From JBJXFY01 sp046155815 (GTDB taxonomy: Bacteria; Verrucomicrobiota; Verrucomicrobiia; Limisphaerales; CAIMTB01), in the NCBI GenBank assembly GCA_046155815.1, contig JBJXFY010000130.1:1-6528 (forward strand): a stretch of DNA of 6,528 nt. Direction: 5' to 3'. A program made the translations under genes and the position numbers. Under the pieces are notes generated by a model. That model saw only the letters and a list, made by a program, of their open reading frames with translations. It was not told where the DNA came from and did no database searches. Numbering within the stretch: the first letter of the stretch is position 1; every line of letters begins with the position of its first letter. Shown one piece after another: positions 1-4,760 of this stretch.

Positions 1-367
1 TGAAAAGCGCCCGGAGCTGGCGCGCGCCGAGCCCGACGCCCACGGCCGCCTCGCCCATGCGCATGAAGGTCTCCTTGCCGCCCCGGTCCTTCAACAGGCC
101 GCCACCACCGCCGCCGCCCAGCAGGAACACCTGCACGCGCAGGTTGCTGAAGACGGCGTGGCCGGCCGCATTGGTCACGCGTTCGCGCAGGTGCGGCATC
201 AGTGAAAAGGCCTCCTCCAGCGTCGTCGTGTGTGTGGTGCGGAGGCTTTCCTGGCGTTCAAGCCGGCGTGCCGCGCGGCGGTCTTCCCGCCGGTCCGCTC
301 CGGCCGCCGGGAAGGCCAGCCCAACCGCCATGAACAGCAGGAAAGCCAAGGCCGCACGGGTTTTCAT
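1..367 (-). CDS. Secreted SYLF-domain (Ysc84-like) protein, 3' end cut by window edge
   Basis: 122 codons are visible and the C-terminus runs off the left edge. Residues 1-24 form a typical Sec signal peptide: charged MKTR, a hydrophobic core, then cleavage expected after AGA before D25. Residues 25-45 are a basic linker. From about residue 52 the sequence matches the SYLF/Ysc84 family, with AGHAVFSNLRVQV at 68-80, a glycine-rich turn, and KETFMRMGEAAVGVGLGARQ at 98-117. In characterised relatives this domain binds lipid or phosphoinositide; the role of exported bacterial versions is poorly known, so a membrane or envelope function is inference. The glycine turn is an unbroken run of seven Gly (84-90), where relatives usually mix in Tyr, Ser or Arg. 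The ATG at 367 is chosen because it begins the signal peptide; only a weak AGAG lies upstream. It is 227 bp from rimO on the same strand, probably a separate unit. Confidence 0.83.
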   Translation of the reverse strand, partial: MKTRAALAFLLFMAVGLAFPAAGADRREDRRAARRLERQESLRTTHTTTLEEAFSLMPHLRERVTNAAGHAVFSNLRVQVFLLGGGGGGGLLKDRGGKETFMRMGEAAVGVGLGARQLRALF

Positions 368-478
368 GGCCGCACTCTGAAGCGGCGGCGCGGTGCCGGC
401 AATCCCGCAGTTGGACGGAAGGCCCATCCCTCGTGGCGCACTCATCCTGCGTGAGGGTGGCGCGGGCATGCTGTCCGG

Positions 479-497
479 CCGCGGCGGGATGCCGCGG
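479..497. repeat. GC-rich inverted repeat between rimO and the SYLF gene
   Basis: Seven-base arms CCGCGGC (479-485) and GCCGCGG (491-497) are perfect complements around a five-base loop. No T-run follows on either strand, so it is not a convincing intrinsic terminator. It lies about 100 bp past the rimO stop and about 110 bp before the SYLF start. It could help end the rimO transcript or be chance in GC-rich sequence. Apart from the repeat at 538-582, I see nothing else in this 227-bp gap. Confidence 0.4.
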
Positions 498-537
498 GAA
501 TCCGCAGCCAAGTTGGCAGCACTGCACGGAATGATGC

Positions 538-582
538 GCGGGGCGCCGCAGGAACCTTCTGCGACGAGGGCGTCGCCGCCAC
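538..582 (-). repeat. REP-like dispersed repeat, copy 1 (downstream of rimO)
   Basis: This 45-bp segment matches 2410-2453 in the same orientation, with roughly five substitutions and one single-base indel. On the minus strand it opens with GTGGCGGCGACGCCC and closes with GCGGCGCCCCGC. Inside is a small hairpin, GCGACG and CGTCGC around a four-base loop (CCCT); a second inverted repeat, GCGG with CCGC, sits at the other end. It begins 13 bp past the rimO stop codon. Size, paired mini-hairpins and placement between genes resemble REP/BIME-type elements. Two copies in one window is the only direct evidence of dispersal. Confidence 0.6.
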
Positions 583-594
583 GATGCCGCCAAA

Positions 595-2313
595 TCACGC
601 CAACTCCGCGACCAAGTCGTAGTCCGTGTGGCCGACGATCTTCACACGCGCGAACTCGCCCACGGGCAGCCGGCCGCGAAGGTACACGCGGCCGTCAATG
701 TCCGGCGCGTCCGCCTCGCCGCGCGCCACGAGGTAGCGGCCTTGAGCCTCGAACTTTGAGCTTTGAGTTTCATCCGTTGCACGGATGAGCCCGTGTTCCC
801 AGGAGCTGACGTTGGCCCTGGCCAGTTCCTTCGCGCTCGCCTCGCCCTCGACCAGCACCGGCAGCATCCGGCCGACGAAGCTTTCCGCCACCGCCACGGC
901 CACCCCATGCTGCGCGGCCATCGCGAGGTCGCGGCGCTGCTGGCGCGTCTTCGGCGGGAGCTGCCCGGCCATCTTGCCGGCGATGGTGCCGTCCTCCTGC
1001 GAGTAGGTGAAGATGCCGAGCCGCTCGAACTTCGTCTCCCGGATGAAGTCCAACAGCGTCCGGAAATGCGCCTCCGTCTCGCCCGGGAAGCCGACGATGA
1101 ACGTGGTGCGCAGCGCGATGCCCGGCACGCCGGCACGGATGCGGGCGATCAAGTCGCGGATGTACTGGCCGGTGGTCTCGCGGCGCATCCGGAGCAGCAT
1201 CTCGTCGTGGATGTGCTGCAGCGGCATGTCCACATAGCGCGCGACCTTGGGGCACTCGGCGATCGTGGCGATCAGCCCGTCCGTCCAGTGCGCGGGGTGG
1301 GTATAGAGCAGGCGAATCCAGAAGTCGCCCTCGAGGGCGTTCAACTCGCGCAGCAGCGTGCCAAGGGTGGTGGCGTCCGCGGCGAGGGCGCGGGTGGCGG
1401 CGGTGAACTTCTCCGGCGAGGCAATGGCGCGGCTGTGGTTGGGCCGCAGGTCGAGGCCGTAGTAGGTCGAGTCCTGCGAAATGAGGTTCAGCTCCTTCAC
1501 GCCGTCAGCGATGAGCCGGCGCGCCTCGGCGACGATGTCCGACTGCGCGCGGCTGCGGTGGCCGCCGCGCATCCGCGGAATGATGCAAAAGCTGCACGGG
1601 TGGTTGCAGCCCTCGGCGATCTTCACATACGCGAAGTGCCGCGGCGTGAGCCGGAAACGCGGCGTGTCATGGTGCGGGATGTAGGCAGGGCGGAGGGAAA
1701 CGTGGGTCGAGGAATCTCCGATTTCCGACTTCCGCCTTCCGACGTCCGCCGAGTTTGCGGGCGCGAGCGTCTGGCGGGTGCGGCCCAACTGCTCCGTGCC
1801 GCGCAGGTTTTCCTCATGGTCGTGCGTGGCGGGCGGGCGGGTGGCATCCAGTTCGGCCAGCTTCGCGGCCACCTGACGTTTCGGTCTGGGAGCTTGGAGC
1901 TTGGGGTTTCCTGCTTTCGCCGCACGCGCGGCGATGGCCTCCTCGACCAGCGCGCCGACCTGCTCCACCTGGTCAATGCCCATGAAAACGTCCACCTCGG
2001 GCAGGAGCTTGGGCAGGTCGTTGCGGAATCGCTGGGACAGGCAGCCTGAGACGATCACCGCCTGGCCGGGCCGGGACTTTTCGCGGAACTCAGTGGATTC
2101 GAGGATCGTGTCCACGCTCTCCTCCTGCGCCGCGTCAATGAACGAGCAGGTGTTGACGATCACCGCGTCGGCCTCGGCGGGGTCGTTCACGATCTCGACG
2201 CCGCTCTTGAGCAGCGAGCCGAGCATGATTTCGGCATCCACGAGGTTCTTGGCGCAGCCGAGGGAGATGAGGCCCACGCGGCGGCGCGCGGGCGGTGAGG
2301 CGGCCGGCGGCAT
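595..2313 (-). CDS. rimO: Ribosomal protein S12 methylthiotransferase RimO, enlarged
   Basis: RimO is a radical-SAM enzyme with two iron-sulfur clusters that adds a methylthio group to the conserved aspartate of ribosomal protein S12. The N-terminal MTTase domain (about 13-125) has its three cluster cysteines at C20 (ISLGC), C56 (VNTC) and C91 (VSGC). The radical-SAM motif CxxxCxxC is C236, C240 and C243 in EGCNHPCSFCIIP, followed by RMRGGHRSR. FIVGFPGETE (405-414) and a C-terminal TRAM domain (about 480-570, with DAPDIDGRVY) complete the family. The details fit RimO rather than MiaB, notably SLGCAKNLVDAE and the APDIDG block. At 572 aa it is about 130 residues longer than E. coli RimO (about 440). 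Extra length lies in the linker at about 130-222 and inside TRAM at about 490-530, where three heptanucleotide-repeat clusters are translated in frame. All catalytic residues remain, so it should be functional. The ATG at 2313 puts a short leader before the first strand. No Shine-Dalgarno is visible. Confidence 0.97.
   Translation of the reverse strand: MPPAASPPARRRVGLISLGCAKNLVDAEIMLGSLLKSGVEIVNDPAEADAVIVNTCSFIDAAQEESVDTILESTEFREKSRPGQAVIVSGCLSQRFRNDLPKLLPEVDVFMGIDQVEQVGALVEEAIAARAAKAGNPKLQAPRPKRQVAAKLAELDATRPPATHDHEENLRGTEQLGRTRQTLAPANSADVGRRKSEIGDSSTHVSLRPAYIPHHDTPRFRLTPRHFAYVKIAEGCNHPCSFCIIPRMRGGHRSRAQSDIVAEARRLIADGVKELNLISQDSTYYGLDLRPNHSRAIASPEKFTAATRALAADATTLGTLLRELNALEGDFWIRLLYTHPAHWTDGLIATIAECPKVARYVDMPLQHIHDEMLLRMRRETTGQYIRDLIARIRAGVPGIALRTTFIVGFPGETEAHFRTLLDFIRETKFERLGIFTYSQEDGTIAGKMAGQLPPKTRQQRRDLAMAAQHGVAVAVAESFVGRMLPVLVEGEASAKELARANVSSWEHGLIRATDETQSSKFEAQGRYLVARGEADAPDIDGRVYLRGRLPVGEFARVKIVGHTDYDLVAELA
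741..768. repeat. Heptanucleotide tandem repeat inside rimO, family A
   Basis: Four 7-bp units run head to tail. On the minus strand they are variants of GCTCAAA: ACTCAAA, then GCTCAAA, then GTTCGAG, then GCTCAAG. The tract is translated within rimO as TQSSKFEAQ plus part of G525 (residues 516-525), in the TRAM domain between SWEHGLIR and YLVARGEADAPDIDG. Twenty-eight bases is not a multiple of three, so neighbouring bases must have adjusted to keep the frame open. Confidence 0.75.
1714..1748. repeat. Heptanucleotide tandem repeat inside rimO, family B
   Basis: Five 7-bp units on the minus strand share the core CGGANNT or close variants: CGGACGT, CGGAAGG, CGGAAGT, CGGAAAT and CGGAGAT. It is translated as DVGRRKSEIGD, about residues 189-200 of RimO, in the hydrophilic linker between the MTTase and radical-SAM domains. 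The unit differs in sequence from families A and C, but the period is the same. It is the longest of the three tracts. Confidence 0.8.
1885..1905. repeat. Heptanucleotide tandem repeat inside rimO, family C
   Basis: Three 7-bp units on the minus strand, CCCAAGC, TCCAAGC and TCCCAGA, are variants of a CTCCAAG-type unit. They encode PKLQAPR, residues 137-143 of RimO, just after the N-terminal MTTase domain ends. At 21 bases the tract adds exactly seven codons. Weaker period-7 similarity may continue to about 1919. Confidence 0.65.
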
Positions 2314-2409
2314 CGGACGTGGAGGATGGGCCAGCGAACCGGGGGGCGCAATTCACGGGCGGGTGTCGTCACCTCGCCAACCTGATCGGTGCCGTCTCTC
2401 GTTCCCACG

Positions 2410-2453
2410 GCGGGGCGCCGCGGACAACTTCAGCGACGGGGCGTCGCCGCCAC
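2410..2453 (-). repeat. REP-like dispersed repeat, copy 2 (upstream of rimO)
   Basis: This 44-bp segment in the rodZ-like/rimO gap is the second copy of the element at 538-582, in the same orientation. On the minus strand it holds the perfect mini-hairpin GCGACG, loop CCC, CGTCGC. A second hairpin, CGGCG, loop CCC, CGCCG, extends a few bases past the copy boundary toward 2406. It begins 14 bp after the rodZ-like stop and ends about 97 bp before the rimO ATG, so any rodZ-rimO transcript would contain it. The rest of this 154-bp gap shows no clear promoter. Confidence 0.6.
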
Positions 2454-2467
2454 ATCGTGGGGCCGCC

Positions 2468-2971
2468 TCAACGCGGCGGCAGGTTCGTGGGCACAGGCAG
2501 AAGTTCGCCGGCGGGGCTTGCGCCCTTGTACAGGCCGGGCCCGAGGTTTTTCAGGGGGTCAGCCGCCGCCCGGTTCTGCCACCAGCGCCACCCGGCCGCG
2601 GTCATGAGGACGGCCAGCGCGCCGCCGCCGACCCACGCAGCCACCCGCCAGTCAATCCGGGAAAGCTGGAAAGTCAGCAAGTCCAGGGGCGTGCGCCGCC
2701 GGCCGGTGAGGGCGATGGCTTCAGCGTGGTCGGGGCTTTGGGCCAGCTCCTCGTCCAGCCGGGCGATGAGCGGATCAAGGTCGAGGTGGAGCAGCCGGCC
2801 GTAGGTCCGCACCGTTCCGCGCACGTAGACGGGTGCGGGGAAGGCACTGAAGTCACCGCGTTCGAGCGCACCGAGGTGGTCGGCGCGGAGCTTCGTGTGT
2901 TCCGCGACCTGCGCGAGGGAAAGACCCTGCGCCTCGCGGGCGCGGCGGAGTTGCTCGCCAACTTCGGACAT
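2468..2971 (-). CDS. RodZ-like HTH membrane protein, short form
   Basis: The 167-aa product starts with an Xre/Cro-type helix-turn-helix of the RodZ class (HTH_25) at about 4-65: GEQLRRAREAQGLSLAQVAE, then LERGDFSAFPAPVYVRG, the family's hallmark. A linker with RRRTPLDLL leads to one membrane segment at about 109-129 (WRVAAWVGGGALAVLMTAAG). About 38 residues remain outside, rich in Pro and Gly. Full RodZ links the MreB cytoskeleton to the cell wall; its HTH acts as a protein-binding module in the cytoplasm rather than a DNA binder. Here the periplasmic beta domain (DUF4115) is missing, so an MreB-linked shape role is inference. The ATG at 2971 is preferred because the HTH begins right after it; a GTG at 3043 would add 24 low-complexity residues. 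It sits just upstream of rimO, a pairing seen in many bacteria. Confidence 0.75.
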   Translation of the reverse strand: MSEVGEQLRRAREAQGLSLAQVAEHTKLRADHLGALERGDFSAFPAPVYVRGTVRTYGRLLHLDLDPLIARLDEELAQSPDHAEAIALTGRRRTPLDLLTFQLSRIDWRVAAWVGGGALAVLMTAAGWRWWQNRAAADPLKNLGPGLYKGASPAGELLPVPTNLPPR

Positions 2972-3102
2972 GTCGGGATGTCGTAACGCAAACACGCCGC
3001 CACCGGCAATCCCGACCTTCCGCCCCGGCGGCGACGCAGACACGGCCCCATTCAGCCCGCCCCCTCGCCTGATCCTGAAATCGGCCTCCCCTGCACTCGC
3101 CT

Positions 3103-3127
3103 GCCGACAGTTCCCTGTATCGTCGGC
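3103..3127. promoter_or_regulatory. Operator-like dyad upstream of the rodZ-like gene
   Basis: GCCGAC (3103-3108) and GTCGGC (3122-3127) are perfect inverted arms around 13 bases; the interior is only partly symmetric. The site lies 132 bp before the rodZ-like start and 22 bp before the plus-strand TTGACG at 3150, where a regulator could act on either direction. It could also be chance in GC-rich DNA. Confidence 0.2.
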
Positions 3128-3149
3128 GAAATGTTTCTGGAATCAGCCG

Positions 3150-3177
3150 TTGACGGCCCGGAGTTTCTGCATACTTT
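3150..3177 (+). promoter_or_regulatory. Candidate sigma-70-type promoter, plus strand
   Basis: A -35-like TTGACG (3150-3155, five of six consensus bases) is followed after 16 bases by TACTTT (3172-3177, a moderate -10 match). Transcription would start near 3183-3185, running away from the rodZ-like gene and toward the hairpin terminator at 3298. It sits in a locally AT-richer stretch of a GC-rich region. No plus-strand protein gene follows, so it matters only if the RNA candidate is real. Confidence 0.35.
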
Positions 3178-3183
3178 GTCGGC

Positions 3184-3343
3184 CGTTGGCCTAAGAAGCT
3201 TTAGCGCGAAAGCGCACCGAGTTTCCACCTGTCCGAAGGTGCGCGGACCGGGTGGAGATCCCCCAAGGCCCACTACGCATCCTGAGTTCGAAATTCCCCG
3301 GGCTCCGATGGCCACCCTCTGGCCGCGGAGCCCGGTAATTTTT
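3184..3343 (+). ncRNA. Candidate structured small RNA, about 160 nt, no known family
   Basis: Three signs line up on the plus strand: a promoter-like pair ending at 3177, a segment rich in complementary arms, and a strong hairpin with TTTTT ending at 3343. Visible arms: GCGC-GAAA-GCGC (3204-3215, GNRA-type loop); 3224-3229 with 3251-3256, continued inward by 3231-3234 with 3245-3248; and 3212-3218 with 3238-3244, a perfect 7-bp match. The last pairing joins the loop of the second hairpin to upstream sequence. It could form a pseudoknot or exclude the GNRA hairpin, giving two states. Positions 3257-3297 look unpaired. I do not recognise tRNA, tmRNA, 6S, SRP, RNase P or a riboswitch. The same arms could fold on the minus strand as part of a long rodZ-like leader. 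No convincing protein is encoded here, and I see nothing else in the 2972-3369 gap beyond the sites listed. Confidence 0.33.
3298..3343 (+). terminator. Intrinsic terminator, strong on plus strand, possibly bidirectional
   Basis: Perfect 10-bp arms CCGGGCTCCG (3298-3307) and CGGAGCCCGG (3326-3335) enclose an inner 5-bp stem, GGCCA with TGGCC, around the loop CCCTC (3315-3319). TAATTTTT follows at 3336-3343, a good T-run for plus-strand transcripts. On the minus strand the hairpin begins 35 bp after the stop of the AhbAB-like gene, but the following bases (GGAATTTCG) give a weaker tail. It may end transcripts from both sides. Confidence 0.65.
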
Positions 3344-3369
3344 CACCCTCCCGGCCGGAACCCGTGGTC

Positions 3370-4557
3370 TCAAGACGGCCCGATTTGGTTCTCCTTGTGA
3401 GGATGGAGTTGATCCTCGGCCCGCATTGTCTCCGGTCCAACTCCCATCTGCCGGCACCAAGCCGAGTAGGCGAATGGCGAAATCTCGCTCGGCTTGATCT
3501 CGCTGCGGCCGCCCCAGAAAACGTTGGTATAGGCCACGGGGATGCCGGCCTCGGCCAGATGACGGTCCATGGCCGCCTTGTGCGCCAGCACGGTGGCTTT
3601 GTCGGTTCCGTGGGCCACGCCCATGATGTTCACGTTGCGGAATTCGGGCCCGCCCTCGCGCCAGTATGCGTGCGTCATAATGTGGTGCCGTCCCACCTCG
3701 CGCCCGGCCTCGATTTCACGGCCCGGCGGAACGGCCCAGTGGAAGAGCGCGTTGAAGCGCGTCACCCGCTCGCCGTCCGCCAGCGGCTTCACGTGCTCGA
3801 GGAACGTGCTGAAGCGGCCGATGATCCTCCGCTGGTCGAAGTCCTCCGCGAACTCGAAGAAGGCCTCCTGGGGCAGCCCCGCTTCGGCCGCGCGCGCCCG
3901 CCATGGGTTTGGGACCAGCTCATCCGCCGTGAACTCGCGCTTCAGCGCCTCAAGCACGCGCCATTCCAGCGGCGTCAACGCGGTGACGGACACGTCCATC
4001 GCCTCGGCCGGCATTTCGGCGCGGCTGCCGGGCGCGAGGTCGCGGCGGCGCACATGGCCCACGCCAAGCGCGAAGAGCTTCCTTGCCGGCATCAGCCGGA
4101 AACGCCCCGCCCCGATGCGCTCCGCGAGCAGGCGACAGTGCTTCTCCAGCGAGCAGCCCTGCGGGACCTTGAGCGTGGTCCACAGCCGGTACTGCGCGCC
4201 GGGCGTCGCGGCGTCGGCCGAGCGAATCACGACGTGACCGGAGAACGGATCGCGCTGGAAGAGGAATTCGAACGCAGCGTCGAGCCGGTCCGCCGGCACC
4301 TCCCACGCCACCAGCGAGCCATGCGCAAGGTTTGTCGCCAGCAACGTCTGCCGGACGCGGCGGATGGTGCCGGCGCCCAGCATGGCCCGGAGCCGCCCGA
4401 TCACCGTCGGCAGGTCCAGGCCGCTGCGACGCGCGATCTCGGCCAGCGGATCGCGCTGGAAGCCGGCGAGCTGATCCTCCGAAACGGCGAGGAGGCGCGC
4501 GTTCACCGGGTCCTGGGGCGACACGGGATCGGCCGCAGCGGCGGCGGTGGCAGTCAT
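3370..4557 (-). CDS. Fused siroheme decarboxylase-like (AhbA-AhbB / NirDL type) AsnC/Lrp-family protein
   Basis: The 395-aa product is a tandem of two AsnC/Lrp-like modules. Module 1 has a winged helix at about 35-70 (LAEIARRSGLDLPTVIGRLR, then IRRV) and an alpha-beta half at about 75-165 with SGHVVIR and YRLWTTLKVP. Module 2 has a winged helix at about 195-250 and an alpha-beta half at about 258-345 with RFNALFHWAVP, HHIMTHAYWR and NVNIMGVAHG. This last set matches the layout of siroheme decarboxylases, where a His-containing SHxYxR-like strand lines the tetrapyrrole pocket. Those enzymes convert siroheme to didecarboxysiroheme, for the alternative haem pathway or haem d1; fused forms are known as NirDL. 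Module 1 has a few extra residues after H108. About 50 residues follow the second fold. No partner gene (ahbC, ahbD, nirJ, nirS) is in the window, so an Lrp-type regulator remains possible. ATG 4557 or 4569 could be the start; neither has a Shine-Dalgarno. Confidence 0.7.
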   Translation of the reverse strand: MTATAAAAADPVSPQDPVNARLLAVSEDQLAGFQRDPLAEIARRSGLDLPTVIGRLRAMLGAGTIRRVRQTLLATNLAHGSLVAWEVPADRLDAAFEFLFQRDPFSGHVVIRSADAATPGAQYRLWTTLKVPQGCSLEKHCRLLAERIGAGRFRLMPARKLFALGVGHVRRRDLAPGSRAEMPAEAMDVSVTALTPLEWRVLEALKREFTADELVPNPWRARAAEAGLPQEAFFEFAEDFDQRRIIGRFSTFLEHVKPLADGERVTRFNALFHWAVPPGREIEAGREVGRHHIMTHAYWREGGPEFRNVNIMGVAHGTDKATVLAHKAAMDRHLAEAGIPVAYTNVFWGGRSEIKPSEISPFAYSAWCRQMGVGPETMRAEDQLHPHKENQIGPS

Positions 4558-4760
4558 GCCGCCAGCCATGCCGCGCGAACGCCTGCCGGGCAAGCGCCGG
4601 CGGCGGCGGGAACCAGCCGCGCAGGACCATTGGGGAAGGAACGGCAACGGACCGGCCTACGGCCCACGCCGCGGAAGTTTGGCCGCCATGGCCGGGGCCT
4701 CGGCGGACGGAGCCGGCCGGTCTTGCCGCCCCGTCGTCGGACTTGGCTCCACGATGGTGC

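Noticed and set aside
258..788. Two open frames over the rimO/SYLF gap (minus 258-593, plus 393-788)
   Set aside because: They overlap real genes out of frame and translate to Arg/Pro/Gly-rich text with no domain. The gap is better read as non-coding with a repeat.
741..1905. Heptamer tracts as a CRISPR array or direct-repeat origin
   Set aside because: Units are 7 bp with no spacers and lie within a translated gene, so neither CRISPR nor an iteron origin fits.
763..2049. 428-codon open frame on the plus strand opposite rimO
   Set aside because: It is antisense to a full-length RimO with all cysteine motifs; its translation is Arg/Ala/Leu-rich without domain features, as expected for the shadow of a GC-rich gene.
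1901..2986. 361-codon plus-strand frame crossing the rimO/rodZ-like gap
   Set aside because: It spans the antisense of two good genes and the repeat element; no motif or signal supports it.
2972..3043. Longer GTG start for the RodZ-like protein at 3043
   Set aside because: The added 24 residues are Gly/Pro-rich and precede the normal HTH start; the ATG at 2971 places the HTH at the N-terminus as in the family.
3285..3300. TTCGAA-like T-loop suggesting a tRNA
   Set aside because: The bases on either side do not form a 5-bp T-stem on either strand, and no anticodon arm or matching acceptor stem was found.
3052..3400. Small open frames (minus 3052-3315, plus 3131-3400) over the RNA candidate
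   Set aside because: Neither has a family match, ribosome binding site or coding-like composition, and both run through the perfect terminator hairpin.
4650..4722. Inverted repeat (GACCGGCC with GGCCGGTC) as a terminator for the SGNH gene
   Set aside because: The arms are 57 bp apart and no T-run follows, so termination is not supported.
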